A stretch of 64,000 nt of DNA from Pelagerythrobacter marinus (GCF_009827515.1 NZ_WTYO01000003.1:310001-374000), one strand, 5' to 3'; numbered from the stretch's first letter, positions 1-8,542 are shown. Notes: generated from the sequence alone by a model not told the origin. Translations and numbers: made by a program.

Positions 1-758
1 TCCCGTGCGTAGGCCGGCAGCTTCTCGCCCGCCCCCTTGGGAAAACCGATCACCGGCACGCCGGGGAACCGTGCGTGGATGGCCCCGGCGATCGCCGCAT
101 TGGGCGCGACGACCCAGCGTTCGAACTCGTCGGGGGCGAGGCTGCCGGCCCAGCTGTCGAACAGTTGCACCGCTTCCGCACCCGCCTCGATCTGGCCGGC
201 GAGGTAATCGATCGTGACCGAGGCGATCCGGTCGATCAGCGTGCGGAAGGCGGCCGGGTCGCGATAGGCCATCGCACGCGCGGCGTGCTGGTCGCGGCTC
301 CCCTCGCCCGCGACCATGTAGGTCGCCACGGTCCAGGGGCTGCCGGCAAAGCCCAGAAGGGTCGTCCCCTCGGCCAGCCGCGCCTTCACCCGCCGCACCG
401 TCTCGTAGATCGGGGCCAGCCGTTCGGGCACGGCCTCCAGCTCGGCCAGCGCGCTCTCGGCCAGCGGGGGCGAGAGCTGCGGCCCCTCGCCGGCGACGAA
501 GGCCAGGTCCTGCCCCATGGCATAGGGGACGATGAGGATGTCCGAAAACAGGATCGCCCCGTCGAAACCGAACCGGTCGATCGGCTGCATCGTGATCTCG
601 GCCGCGGCCTCACTGTCATAGACCAGTTCGAGGAAACCGCCCTTGCGCGCCCGCAAGGCGCGGTACTCGGGCAGGTAGCGGCCGGCCTGGCGCATGAGCC
701 ACAGCGGCACGCGATCGCATGGCTTGCCGTTCAGGGTATCGAGGAGAAGGCCGGGCAT
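1..758 (-). CDS. hemE: Uroporphyrinogen decarboxylase, N-terminal part (runs off the left edge)
   Basis: HemE decarboxylates uroporphyrinogen III to coproporphyrinogen III in haem synthesis, in the cytoplasm. About 252 of the usual ~345 residues are visible. The family signature RQAGRYLPEYR is near residue 23, the pocket Asp lies in LFSDIL, and GFAGSPWTVATYM follows. The start ATG (MPGLLLDTLNG) fits known family starts. It is transcribed leftwards, away from the gap at 759-1087 that I read as the origin. The missing C-terminus is outside the window, so intactness there cannot be judged. Confidence 0.95.
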   Translation of the reverse strand, partial: MPGLLLDTLNGKPCDRVPLWLMRQAGRYLPEYRALRARKGGFLELVYDSEAAAEITMQPIDRFGFDGAILFSDILIVPYAMGQDLAFVAGEGPQLSPPLAESALAELEAVPERLAPIYETVRRVKARLAEGTTLLGFAGSPWTVATYMVAGEGSRDQHAARAMAYRDPAAFRTLIDRIASVTIDYLAGQIEAGAEAVQLFDSWAGSLAPDEFERWVVAPNAAIAGAIHARFPGVPVIGFPKGAGEKLPAYAR

Positions 759-1087
759 TCGGGAAGGTCCAATCAATAAAATAAGAGTCTTTAATAAGGA
801 TTCTGGAGTCTGTTGGCCCTGTGGATAGCGGGGACGGATCGGCCCTGCCCGATTTCTCCCGCCCTGAACAGGCCCGGGCGGTTCGGGACTCGCCGCGATT
901 GCGCGTCAATCGATCGTTTTCCCCGCTGTCCCCAGCCTGTCGACAACCGGCCCGCCCTGTCCAGAACCCCGGCGCGATCGGGCCGGTAGCGGGCACGAAT
1001 CCGGTGCCCGAACTTGTCGCCAGCCTTGTCCCGTGGTTTATGCCGCACATTCTCCACAGCCGATCGTCCAAGGACGCACCCGCCCGG
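759..1087. other. Putative chromosomal replication origin (oriC) between hemE and ppsR
   Basis: This is the only gap above 300 bp. Seen: an AT-rich stretch at about 771-803; two DnaA-box-like nonamers one mismatch from TTATCCACA, at 820-828 (reverse, TGTGGATAG) and 1050-1058 (TTCTCCACA); repeated CTGTC motifs at 926, 937 and 957; five GANTC sites (785, 799, 806, 887, 997), three within 26 bp. Both flanking genes point outward. Known: in Caulobacter and Rickettsia the origin lies between hemE and the ppsR-type gene, followed by maf-aroE-coaE-dnaQ, the order seen here. Function is inferred from this synteny and these motifs. Confidence 0.75.
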
Positions 1088-1945
1088 ATGACCCGTCTCC
1101 ACCTCCATCTCGTGTCCGATTCCACCGGCGAAACGCTGGAAATGGTGGCCAAGGCGGCGCTGGCCCAGTTCGACGATGCCGAGATCGTGCGCCATTTCTG
1201 GCCCATGGTCCGTTCGCGCCAGCACCTTTCGCGCATCCTGCCCGATCTCGCCGACAACCCGGGGCTGGTTCTGTTCACGCTGGTCAACCCGGAAACGCGC
1301 GCGACGCTGGAAGAGCATTGCCGCCAGGCGGGCCTGCCGGCCGTCCCCGCGCTCGACGCCGTGACCGAGGCGCTCGAGACGCAGCTGGGCCAGGCGGCGC
1401 ATGGCCGGCCGGGCCGGCAGCACGCGATGGACGATGCCTATTTCCGGCGGGTCGACGCGATCCATTTCACCATCGCGCACGACGACGGCGTGGGGTGGGA
1501 AGACTGGGAAGAGGCCGATATCGTTCTCGCCGGCGTCTCGCGCTCGTCGAAGACGCCGACCAGCATCTACCTCGCCAACCGCGGCTACAAGGTCGCCAAT
1601 ATCCCACTGGTCATGGAAAGCCCGCCGCCGCCCTCGCTCTTCGCCTTGCGGCGCCCGCTGGTCGTGGGGCTGACCACCGCGCCCGAACGGCTGGTGCAGA
1701 TCCGGCGCAACCGCCTGCTGAGCCTGAACGAGGGGACCGAGACATCCTATGTCGACAACGAACGGGTGCGGGCCGAGGTGCAGTTCGCCCGCCGCATGTT
1801 CGCCGACAACGGCTGGCCGGTGATCGACGTGACCCGCCGCTCGATCGAGGAGACCGCCGCGGCGGTGATCCGCCTCCACGCCGAACGCGGCGACCGGCGC
1901 GACGAGACCGGGCCGTCGGCGCTGTCGGGGGGCAAGCCGATATGA
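1088..1945 (+). CDS. ppsR: Pyruvate,phosphate dikinase / PEP synthase regulatory protein (DUF299)
   Basis: This bifunctional ADP-dependent kinase and Pi-dependent phosphorylase switches PPDK or PEP synthase off and on by modifying an active-site Thr, which sets flux between pyruvate and PEP. The protein has 285 residues, normal for the family. It opens MTRLHLHLVSDSTGET and carries the P-loop-like GVSRSSKTPTSIYLA near residue 155. The reading frame stays open upstream to about 821, but only the ATG at 1088 matches family N-termini. Its stop overlaps the maf start (ATGA), heading a maf-aroE-coaE string. Which dikinase it controls is not shown here. Confidence 0.92.
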   Translation: MTRLHLHLVSDSTGETLEMVAKAALAQFDDAEIVRHFWPMVRSRQHLSRILPDLADNPGLVLFTLVNPETRATLEEHCRQAGLPAVPALDAVTEALETQLGQAAHGRPGRQHAMDDAYFRRVDAIHFTIAHDDGVGWEDWEEADIVLAGVSRSSKTPTSIYLANRGYKVANIPLVMESPPPPSLFALRRPLVVGLTTAPERLVQIRRNRLLSLNEGTETSYVDNERVRAEVQFARRMFADNGWPVIDVTRRSIEETAAAVIRLHAERGDRRDETGPSALSGGKPI

Positions 1946-2520
1946 TCGTGCTCGCATCCAGAAGCGCCTCGCGCGCGGCCATGCTGGCGGCCGCCGGGGT
2001 CGCTTTCGAGGCCCGGCCCGCGCCGATCGACGAGCGCGCGCTGGAGGCCGCGATGGACGGCGCGGCCCCCGGCCAGGTGGCGCTCGCGCTGGCCGAGGCC
2101 AAGGCCCTCGCGGCGGGCGACCCGGCCGTGCCGGTGCTGGGAAGCGATTCGCTGGTCGTGGTCGATGGCGCGCGCTTCGACAAGCCGGCCGACCGGGACC
2201 GGGCGGCCGAGCACCTGCGGGCCTTTTCCGGCCGCACGATGGAGCTGCATTCGGCCGCCGCGATCGCGCGCGGGGGCACGATCGCCTGGCGCCACGCAGC
2301 GGTCGCGCGGCTGCAGGTGCGCCGCCTGTCGCAACGGTTCATCGAAAGCTACCTCGATGCCGAGTGGCCCGCGGTGTCGCACTGCGTCGGGGCGTTCCGG
2401 ATCGAGGGGCCCGGGGTCCAGCTGTTCGAGGCGATCGAGGGCGACCATTTCACGGTCCTGGGCATGCCGCTCCTCCCCGTGCTCGGCGCCCTGCGCGACA
2501 TGGACGTGCTGCCGGCATGA
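1942..2520 (+). CDS. maf: Maf family nucleotide pyrophosphatase
   Basis: Maf proteins hydrolyse non-canonical or modified nucleoside triphosphates (dTTP, UTP or m7GTP, depending on subtype) to monophosphates in the cytoplasm. The 192-residue product starts [15 protein letters not shown], the family's N-terminal phosphate-contacting motif, and has the catalytic-Asp region [12 protein letters not shown] near residue 70. It overlaps ppsR by 4 nt at its start and aroE by 4 nt at its end, so translational coupling is likely. The substrate subtype cannot be assigned from sequence alone. Confidence 0.9.
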   Translation: MIVLASRSASRAAMLAAAGVAFEARPAPIDERALEAAMDGAAPGQVALALAEAKALAAGDPAVPVLGSDSLVVVDGARFDKPADRDRAAEHLRAFSGRTMELHSAAAIARGGTIAWRHAAVARLQVRRLSQRFIESYLDAEWPAVSHCVGAFRIEGPGVQLFEAIEGDHFTVLGMPLLPVLGALRDMDVLPA

Positions 2521-3371
2521 CGCGCCTGGTGGCAGAAGTGATCGGCGACCCGATCGGCCATTCGAAGTCGCCGGCGATCCACGGCTACTGGATTGCCGAA
2601 CTCGGGCTGGAGGCGGATTACCGCGCGCACCGCGTCACGGCGGAGGGACTGGGCGACTATCTCGCTCGCCGGCGCGCCGAGCCACAATGGCGCGGGTGCA
2701 ACGTGACGATGCCGCACAAGCAGGCGATCATCCCCCTGCTCGACCGGGTCGATCCCTTCGCCGCGCGGGTCGGGGCGGTCAACACCGTCGTGCGCGAGGG
2801 CGAGGAACTGGTCGGCTACAACACCGACGTCGCGGGCTTTCTCGAACCGCTCGGCCCGGTGCTGGAGCGCCGGCACCTGTTTCGCATGGCGCGCGTGCTG
2901 GGCACGGGTGGCGCGGCGCGGGCGGTCGTCGCCGGGCTGGTCGATCACGGGTTCACGCTGGTCGTCGCGGGCCGCAACCCGGACAAGGCGCGCGCCCTGC
3001 TCGACCGGTTCGATCCCGGAGGCGAGCACCACGTGGCCGAACTGCGCCATTTCGCCGCGCCGACGGCGTTCCGGTTCGACGACCGCGCGCATTGCTGCGA
3101 CCTCGTGATCAATGCCAGCCCGCTGGGAATGCGCGGCCAGCCGCCGCTCGCTTTCGACTGGAGCCATGCCCCGCCGGGCAGCATTGCCTACGACATCGTG
3201 ACCGACCCGGTGGAGACCGGGTTCCTCGCCGATGCGCGCGCGGCCGGCTTCGACACGATCGACGGTCTCGCCATGCTGATCGGCCAGGCGCGCGAGGCCT
3301 TCGCCCGCTTCTTCGGCCGGCAGCCCCCGCGCGAGCGCGACGCCGCCCTGCGCGAAAGAATCGCGCCATGA
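2517..3371 (+). CDS. aroE: Shikimate dehydrogenase (NADP+)
   Basis: AroE reduces 3-dehydroshikimate to shikimate in aromatic amino acid synthesis. The 284-residue protein shows the shikimate-binding start [13 protein letters not shown], the catalytic Lys in NVTMPHKQA, the Asp partner in YNTDVAGF, the nucleotide-binding [10 protein letters not shown] and the NASPLGM motif. The start overlaps the maf stop (ATGA) and the stop overlaps the coaE start. All key residues are present, so an active enzyme is expected. Confidence 0.95.
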   Translation: MTRLVAEVIGDPIGHSKSPAIHGYWIAELGLEADYRAHRVTAEGLGDYLARRRAEPQWRGCNVTMPHKQAIIPLLDRVDPFAARVGAVNTVVREGEELVGYNTDVAGFLEPLGPVLERRHLFRMARVLGTGGAARAVVAGLVDHGFTLVVAGRNPDKARALLDRFDPGGEHHVAELRHFAAPTAFRFDDRAHCCDLVINASPLGMRGQPPLAFDWSHAPPGSIAYDIVTDPVETGFLADARAAGFDTIDGLAMLIGQAREAFARFFGRQPPRERDAALRERIAP

Positions 3372-3958
3372 CCCAGCCGCGCATTGTCGGGCTGACCGGG
3401 TCGATCGGGATGGGCAAGTCGACCGTCGCGGCCATGTTCGCGCGTGCCGGCGTGCCCGTGTTCGATGCCGATGCCGAAGTGCGCGCGCTCCAGGGGCCGG
3501 GCGGCGACCTGCTGGCGCCGATCGAGGCGGCTTTCCCCGGCACGACGGGCCCCGACGGGGTCGATCGCGATCGCCTGGGGCGCGAGGTGTTCGGCAATGC
3601 CGAGGCGCTGGGCCGGCTGGAGGCAATCGTCCATCCCGCCGTCGCCCGCCGCCGCGAACGCTTCCTGCTCGAACACGCGGGCGCGCCCCTGGTCGTGTTC
3701 GACATCCCCTTGCTGTTCGAGAAAGGCGGGCACGCGTCGGTCGATACCGTGGTCGTCGTCTCCGCGCCCGAGGACGTCCAGCGCGAGCGGGTTCTCGCGC
3801 GGCCGGGAATGACGCCGGAAAAGTTCGCGCAGATCCTCGCGCTCCAGGTGCCCGACGCGGAAAAGCGTCGGCGCGCCGACCACGTGATCGACACCGGCGT
3901 GCCCCTTGCCCAGACCGAGGCCGCGGTGCGCGACCTCGCCGCCCGCCTCGCGCGCTAG
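3368..3958 (+). CDS. coaE: Dephospho-CoA kinase
   Basis: CoaE phosphorylates the 3'-hydroxyl of dephospho-CoA, the last step of coenzyme A synthesis. The 196-residue product begins [19 protein letters not shown] with a clear P-loop, has the DADA segment that follows it in this family, and [12 protein letters not shown] in the lid/core region. The ATG at 3368 overlaps the aroE stop. A much longer reading frame in the same register starts inside maf, but only the part from 3368 is CoaE. The ppsR-maf-aroE-coaE string ends here, with a 66-nt gap before dnaQ. Confidence 0.95.
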   Translation: MTQPRIVGLTGSIGMGKSTVAAMFARAGVPVFDADAEVRALQGPGGDLLAPIEAAFPGTTGPDGVDRDRLGREVFGNAEALGRLEAIVHPAVARRRERFLLEHAGAPLVVFDIPLLFEKGGHASVDTVVVVSAPEDVQRERVLARPGMTPEKFAQILALQVPDAEKRRRADHVIDTGVPLAQTEAAVRDLAARLAR

Positions 3959-4024
3959 CGCCGGGGGGCAAAAAAGGCGCGATCCCCCTTGTCACCGGCC
4001 GGCCGGAGTCCGATAGATAGCGCA

Positions 4025-4711
4025 ATGCGCGAGATCGTGTTCGACACCGAAACCACCGGCCTAGACCCCGCCAGCGGGGACCGGATGGTCGAGATCGGCT
4101 GTGTCGAGCTGATGAACCGCGTACCCACCGGGCAGACCTTCCACGCCTATTTCAACCCGGAACGCGACATGCCCGCCGGGGCCGAGGCGGTCCACGGCCT
4201 GTCGAGCGCCTTCCTGGCGGACAAGCCGCTGTTCCGCGACACGGCGCAGGCCCTGCTCGAATTCATCGCCGATTCGCCGCTCGTCGCGCACAACGCGGCG
4301 TTCGACTTCGGCTTTCTCAATGCCGAACTCTCGCTCTGCGAGCGCGAGGCCGTGTGCATGAGCCGGATGATCGACACGGTTGCGCTGGCACGCAAGCGGC
4401 ACCCGGGCGCGAAGCTCTCGCTCGATGCCTTGTGCAGCCGTTACGGCGTCGATCGCAGCCACCGGGTGAAGCACGGCGCCCTGCTCGATGCCGAGTTGCT
4501 CGCCCAGGTCTATGTCGAATTGACCGGCGGGCGGCAGATCGGGCTGGAATTGGCGGCCGAGACCTCGCGCACCGACATGATCGCCGTCGTCAGCCGCCCC
4601 CGGGCGCAGCGGACCCCGCGGCCGGCGCGGCCCCACGCGGCCAGCGCCGAAGAGCTTTCCCGGCACCGGGCCTTCCTCGCGCGCATGGAGGCGCCGCTTT
4701 GGAGCAGCTGA
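4025..4711 (+). CDS. dnaQ: DNA polymerase III epsilon subunit (3'-5' proofreading exonuclease)
   Basis: The epsilon subunit proofreads during replication as part of the Pol III core. The 228-residue protein has the ExoI DxE motif in FDTETTGLDPASGD, ExoII in AHNAAFDFGFLN and ExoIII H..D in HGALLDAELL, which makes it a DEDDh exonuclease. The family-like start is the ATG at 4025; in-frame codons upstream lack family sequence. The C-terminal ~50 residues are Arg- and Pro-rich, where epsilon binds the alpha subunit. Its place right after coaE near the origin is conserved in alphaproteobacteria. Confidence 0.93.
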   Translation: MREIVFDTETTGLDPASGDRMVEIGCVELMNRVPTGQTFHAYFNPERDMPAGAEAVHGLSSAFLADKPLFRDTAQALLEFIADSPLVAHNAAFDFGFLNAELSLCEREAVCMSRMIDTVALARKRHPGAKLSLDALCSRYGVDRSHRVKHGALLDAELLAQVYVELTGGRQIGLELAAETSRTDMIAVVSRPRAQRTPRPARPHAASAEELSRHRAFLARMEAPLWSS

Positions 4712-4752
4712 CCGGGATCGGGGGGTCGCACTAGCAACGGAGAAGACCGTCG

Positions 4753-5322
4753 ATGGATATTCGCGTTTCAGGCCACCAGATCGAAACCGGCGCTGCCCTG
4801 CAGGACCACGCTGCCGACCGGCTCAACAGCATCGTCGACAAGTACTTCAACCGGGCGCTCGCCTCGCAGGTCACGTTCGGCAAGGCCCCGGCGGGCGCGT
4901 TCAGTTGCGACATCGTGACCCATGTCATGCAGGGAACCGTGGTGAAGGGCCATGCGGAGGCGCAGGACGCGCACCAGGCCTTCGACCGCGCGGCGGAAAA
5001 GATCGACAAGCAGCTGCGCCGTTACAAGCGCCGCCTGCAGGACCGCCATGCCCAGGCTGTCCACGCCCAGCGCGAGGAAGAGGCCGCCTATACGATCTTC
5101 GCCGCCCCGGACGAGGAAGCGGAGGAGGTCGCGGGCGACGACACGCCGATGATCGTTGCCGAAACGACCGCCGATATCCCGGAAACCAGTGTGGCCGACG
5201 CGGTGATGATGCTCGACCTGCGCGACACCAATGCCCTGTTCTTCAAAAACGCTGGCACGGGGCGGCATAATATGGTCTATCGCCGCCGGGACGGTTCGAT
5301 CGGCTGGGTCGAGCCACGTTGA
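4753..5322 (+). CDS. hpf: Ribosome hibernation promoting factor, long form
   Basis: Long HPF binds the small ribosomal subunit and dimerises ribosomes to 100S particles in stationary phase or stress. The 189-residue product has the N-terminal S30AE/RaiA domain (MDIRVSGHQIETGAALQDHA to about residue 105), an acidic linker, and the C-terminal dimerisation domain (ADAVMMLDLRDTNALFFKNA to the end), which defines the long form. AGAAGACC precedes the ATG. ptsN follows after 131 nt, a pairing known from rpoN-hpf-ptsN loci, but rpoN is not in this window. Confidence 0.93.
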   Translation: MDIRVSGHQIETGAALQDHAADRLNSIVDKYFNRALASQVTFGKAPAGAFSCDIVTHVMQGTVVKGHAEAQDAHQAFDRAAEKIDKQLRRYKRRLQDRHAQAVHAQREEEAAYTIFAAPDEEAEEVAGDDTPMIVAETTADIPETSVADAVMMLDLRDTNALFFKNAGTGRHNMVYRRRDGSIGWVEPR

Positions 5323-5376
5323 CCGGCAGGGCATGCCAACCCGCACGCCCTGGAAAAATCCGCCGGATTGCAGGGA

Positions 5377-5382
5377 TATAAT
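5377..5382 (+). promoter_or_regulatory. ptsN: Candidate -10 element (TATAAT) upstream of ptsN
   Basis: A consensus TATAAT sits in the 131-nt hpf-ptsN gap, framed as GGGA-TATAAT-TCCC. No good -35 hexamer lies 16-18 nt upstream, so a promoter here is only possible. It would let ptsN be transcribed apart from hpf. Confidence 0.3.
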
Positions 5383-5453
5383 TCCCGAACGCCGCGTTAT
5401 CGACGCTCCCTTACGCCGATCCGCGGCGCGTTGGACAGAATCACGACCGAACG

Positions 5454-5915
5454 ATGAATGCACATTTCAGATTGATTCCCGAGGCCATCGCGATGAGCGA
5501 TGCGCCATCCAAGCCCGCCGTGCTGGAAGCGCTGGCCGCCTGTTTCGAGAATGCCTACGGCATTCGCGCGGCGGACGTGCTCGAGGCGCTGGACGAGCGC
5601 GAGAAGCTCGGCAGCACCGGGTTCGGCCGCGGGGTCGCGATACCGCACGCCCGGCTGGGGCAGGTCAACCGCCCGGTTGCCGCCCTGCTCAAGTTGTCGT
5701 CCCCGGTCGCCTTCGACGCGGCCGACGGCATGCCGGTGGAGCTCGCCTTCGGCCTGATCTCGCCCGAGAACGCGGGTGCGGCGCATCTCCACGCGCTCGC
5801 CGCGATCTCGCGCATGGTGCGCGAGGAAACGACGCATCGCATCCTGATGGAGGCCACCGACGCGGAAACGCTGCGCGCTTCGCTGGCCAATGCCAACGAC
5901 CGTGACGTCGCCTGA
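5454..5915 (+). CDS. ptsN: PTS IIA-like nitrogen regulatory protein EIIA(Ntr)
   Basis: EIIA(Ntr) is the terminal phosphoacceptor of the nitrogen-related PTS. It regulates potassium transport, stress responses or metabolism by protein contact and moves no sugar. The 153-residue protein has the phosphorylated His in GVAIPHARL (near residue 66) and the ISPENAGAAHLHALAAIS segment. An alternative start is the ATG at 5493, but the longer N-terminus fits the family. The 3' end overlaps the next gene by 26 nt in another frame. The upstream NPr and EI-Ntr partners are not in the window. Confidence 0.92.
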   Translation: MNAHFRLIPEAIAMSDAPSKPAVLEALAACFENAYGIRAADVLEALDEREKLGSTGFGRGVAIPHARLGQVNRPVAALLKLSSPVAFDAADGMPVELAFGLISPENAGAAHLHALAAISRMVREETTHRILMEATDAETLRASLANANDRDVA

Positions 5916-6372
5916 AACCCCGTTCGGCGCCGGGCCGCATTACCGCGCGCTCGAATCGCTCTACAGCTCGGCCCCGGTCAACGCCCTGTTCGATTCGCGG
6001 CTGGACATCGTCGGCGAGGGGCAGACCCGGATCGAGTTCACCGTGACCGAGGCGGCCTATCACGCCGCCGGGGCGGCCCACGGCACGATCTATTTCAAGA
6101 TGCTCGACGACGCGGCCTTCTATGCCGCGAACACGCTGGTCACAGACCGATTCCTGCTCACGACCTCGTTCAACCTCCATTTCACCAAGCCGGTGAAGGC
6201 GGGCAAGGTCCTCGCCGAAGGGCACTGGGTCAGCGGCCGCCGGCGGGTCCTCGTCGCCGAATCGCGCCTGGTGGACGGCGAGGGGGACGAGGTCGGCCGC
6301 GGTACCGGGACCTTCATGCGTTCGCGCATCGCGCTTTCCAGCCTGCCCGGCTACCGCTCGCACGCGGGCTGA
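5890..6372 (+). CDS. PaaI-type hotdog-fold thioesterase
   Basis: A 160-residue hotdog-fold acyl-CoA thioesterase of the PaaI/DUF4442 kind. The segment AHGTIYFKMLDDAAFYAANT matches the family's active-site helix, with Asp in the usual acidic position, followed by TSFNLHFTKPVKAG. The substrate acyl group is unknown. Its start lies inside ptsN and the DUF1491 gene begins 1 nt after its stop, so ptsN, this gene and the DUF1491 gene are probably one transcript. An earlier or later start is possible within the first 20 codons. Confidence 0.8.
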   Translation: MPTTVTSPETPFGAGPHYRALESLYSSAPVNALFDSRLDIVGEGQTRIEFTVTEAAYHAAGAAHGTIYFKMLDDAAFYAANTLVTDRFLLTTSFNLHFTKPVKAGKVLAEGHWVSGRRRVLVAESRLVDGEGDEVGRGTGTFMRSRIALSSLPGYRSHAG

Positions 6373-6373
6373 C

Positions 6374-6712
6374 ATGGAGGGCGCGCGCCTGCCCGCCCAC
6401 CTCGAGGCCCATGCCATCCTGCGTCTGGCCGAATCGCTCGGGGGATTCGCCTCGGTTATCGAAAAAGGTGAACGCGACGCCGGCACCCTGCTGGTGGTAA
6501 CGATCTATCGCAGCGAGCCGGCGCGCCTTTTCGAAAGGATGCCGCAGCTCGACGGATCGCGGCGATTCGTACAGGCGCGGATTCAAGATACTGAAAACCC
6601 TGAGGAATTTTGGGACTATCTGAAAAAGCGAAAGCGCCAGGACGGCGATATCTGGATTCTGGAGGCAGATATCGCGGACCATGCACGGTTCGTCGCAGCA
6701 ATTAACGGATAA
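6374..6712 (+). CDS. DUF1491 family protein
   Basis: A 112-residue conserved alphaproteobacterial protein of unknown function. Family features are the start RLPAHLEAHAILR, the KGERDAGTLLVV motif near residue 35, and the C-terminal DGDIWILEADIADHARF. There is no signal peptide or membrane segment, so it is cytoplasmic. Family members are often found with metabolic operons, but no role is established. It is the last gene of the ptsN string; TTGACA lies directly downstream. Confidence 0.82.
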   Translation: MEGARLPAHLEAHAILRLAESLGGFASVIEKGERDAGTLLVVTIYRSEPARLFERMPQLDGSRRFVQARIQDTENPEEFWDYLKKRKRQDGDIWILEADIADHARFVAAING

Positions 6713-6713
6713 G

Positions 6714-6796
6714 TTGACATGAAACGGCCGCACCCTATTTGGCCGCGCAACTCTCCGAGGCGCAGGCGGTTCGGGCGGCAATGTGGCCGCGCAACT
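6714..6796 (+). promoter_or_regulatory. Candidate promoter/operator region upstream of the SleB-type hydrolase, with a direct repeat
   Basis: The 204-nt gap before the hydrolase holds TTGACA at 6714-6719, with a poor -10 (TATTTG at 6736-6741, 16-nt spacer). It also holds the 12-mer GGCCGCGCAACT twice, at 6741-6752 and 6785-6796, a spacing of 44 bp or about four helical turns. That arrangement suits a tandem protein-binding site. No regulator is identified. Confidence 0.3.
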
Positions 6797-6916
6797 GGCA
6801 CGCAGACGGGGAACGGCCGGCAGGCCCGATAACTGGACCCACCATACAACGCCAAGAAACGCAATCAGGTCCCAGCCTGCGACAGTGCTCGTTCACCGCC
6901 CAGATATGACGGATAG

Positions 6917-7564
6917 ATGAGTCGCAAGACCCGCTTTTCCCTGTACGCGGCCCTCGCCGCATGCACGGCTTTTACGATTGCCAGCGCCGAAGGTTCCGGC
7001 GCCAATGCCCAGCCGGGCGAGAACCCTGAAATTGCCGAGACGGCCGTGACCGAAGAGGTCGTGCCGGTCTTCGTCGAAAACGAAGTCGTCCAGCTGGTCC
7101 CCGAACGGGCGGCCGAGGACGAGGTCGACGCCGCGGTGTCCTCGGCATCCTCGCTGCGCGAGCTTGTCCGCCGCATACCCGACCGTGAGGCGCTGTCCCG
7201 CGACATGGAATGCCTGGCCGGCGCCGTTTATTTCGAATCGCGCGGGGAGCCGCTTGCCGGCCAGCTCGCGGTGGCGCAGGTCGTGATCAACCGCGCCGAT
7301 TCGCATCTCTTCCCCGAAAGCTATTGCGCCGTGGTCTACCAGCGCGCGCAGTTCTCCTTCGTTCGCGGCGGCACGATGCCCCGCATCCGCCGCGGTTCGG
7401 CCGCGTGGAAGCGCGCGAAGGCGGTGGCGCGGATCGCGCACGAGGGGCTGTGGGAAAGCGAGGCGGCCGATTCGCTCTATTTCCACGCGAACTACGTTCG
7501 CCCTGCCTGGAGCCGCACGAAGCAGGCCCGGGCGACGATCGACACCCACATCTTCTACCGCTGA
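6917..7564 (+). CDS. SleB-type cell wall hydrolase, exported
   Basis: A 215-residue protein with an N-terminal signal sequence (MSRKTRFSLYAALAACTAF to about residue 30), an acidic Val/Glu-rich linker, and a Hydrolase_2 (SleB) domain from about residue 95 (LAGAVYFESRGEPLAGQLAVAQVV) to the end. The Glu of YFESRGE is the likely catalytic residue. SleB proteins cleave peptidoglycan; in non-sporulating alphaproteobacteria the role is probably wall remodelling in the periplasm. It stands alone between the DUF1491 gene and convergent xthA. Confidence 0.88.
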   Translation: MSRKTRFSLYAALAACTAFTIASAEGSGANAQPGENPEIAETAVTEEVVPVFVENEVVQLVPERAAEDEVDAAVSSASSLRELVRRIPDREALSRDMECLAGAVYFESRGEPLAGQLAVAQVVINRADSHLFPESYCAVVYQRAQFSFVRGGTMPRIRRGSAAWKRAKAVARIAHEGLWESEAADSLYFHANYVRPAWSRTKQARATIDTHIFYR

Positions 7565-7654
7565 CCGGGCGATGGCCGGCAACGGGGGCGGGCCGCGCAT
7601 GGCCTGCCCCCTGCCCCTGCGCATAGCCCCCGCCCGGGGTTTTCCGGCCGCGGA

Positions 7655-8428
7655 TCAGTCGCCGATCTCGACCCAGACCGGGGCGTGGTCGCTGGCTTTC
7701 TCGCGCCCCCGATACTCCTTGTCCACGCCGGCCGCGGTCATCCGGTCGGCCAGCTCGGGGCTCAGCAGCAGGTGGTCGATGCGAAACCCGTGGTCGCGCG
7801 GCCAGGCCCCGGCCTGGTAGTCCCAGAACGTCCATACCCCGCCCCGCGGGTTGAGCGTGTCGATCGCGTCGGTCCACCCGTCGGCCAGCAGGCGCCGATA
7901 GGCCGCGCGCGATTCGGGCTGCATCAGCGCGTCGCTGGCCATCGCGGCCGGCGACCAGACGTCCTTGTCTTCCGGAATGACGTTGAAATCGCCCACCACG
8001 GCGCAGGGAATCTCCTGCGCCCACAACTCGGCCATGCGCGCGCGCAGGCGGTCCATCCAGGCGAGCTTGTAATCGAACTTCGGGCCCGGCTGCGGGTTGC
8101 CGTTGGGCAGGTAGATGCAGGCGATCCGCACGCCGTTGACGTCGGCCTCGATATAGCGGGCGTGCAGGTCCTCCGGATCGCCGGGCAGCGTGCGCTGCGC
8201 CTCGACCGGTTCGACCCCGTCGGCGAGGATGGCGACGCCGTTGAAGCCCTTCTGGCCATGCCAGATCGCGCGATAGCCGATCTTCTCGAACTCGGCGGCG
8301 GGGAAGCTTTCGTCCTGGCTCTTGATTTCCTGCAGGCAGGCGACCGCGGGGCGGGTCTCCTCGAGCCACTCGATCAGCCGCGGCAGGCGCGCCTTGACCC
8401 CGTTGATGTTGAAACTGGCGATGCGCAC
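7655..8428 (-). CDS. xthA: Exodeoxyribonuclease III / AP endonuclease
   Basis: Cuts DNA 5' of abasic sites and removes 3'-blocking groups in base excision repair. The 257-residue protein starts VRIASFNINGVKARL from a GTG preceded by AAGGGGAG, better than an in-frame start 25 codons upstream. Metal- and catalysis-related motifs are CLQEIKS (Glu), GDFNVIPEDKDVW (Asp/Asn) and the C-terminal SDHAPVWVEIGD (Asp-His). The gene is transcribed away from erpA with no close partner, so it is probably monocistronic. Confidence 0.93.
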   Translation of the reverse strand: MRIASFNINGVKARLPRLIEWLEETRPAVACLQEIKSQDESFPAAEFEKIGYRAIWHGQKGFNGVAILADGVEPVEAQRTLPGDPEDLHARYIEADVNGVRIACIYLPNGNPQPGPKFDYKLAWMDRLRARMAELWAQEIPCAVVGDFNVIPEDKDVWSPAAMASDALMQPESRAAYRRLLADGWTDAIDTLNPRGGVWTFWDYQAGAWPRDHGFRIDHLLLSPELADRMTAAGVDKEYRGREKASDHAPVWVEIGD

Positions 8429-8542
8429 CGGGCTCCCCTTCTTCGGCGGGCCGGCCCGGCATGCGGGGCGCGGCCGTTTGCGTCGGGTGCCAGCGCTAGA
8501 CAATAACCGGGGGGCGCGACAAGCGCGCGCGCCCGCGACCGG

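Noticed and set aside
5351-5371. A sigma54-like TGG...TTGCA pair upstream of ptsN
   Set aside because: The spacing between the GG and GC elements is too long for a -24/-12 promoter.
7577-7645. GGGCGGG...CCCGCCC inverted repeat after the SleB-type gene
   Set aside because: The stem is only 7 bp with a loop near 40 nt, and the GC background makes this likely by chance.
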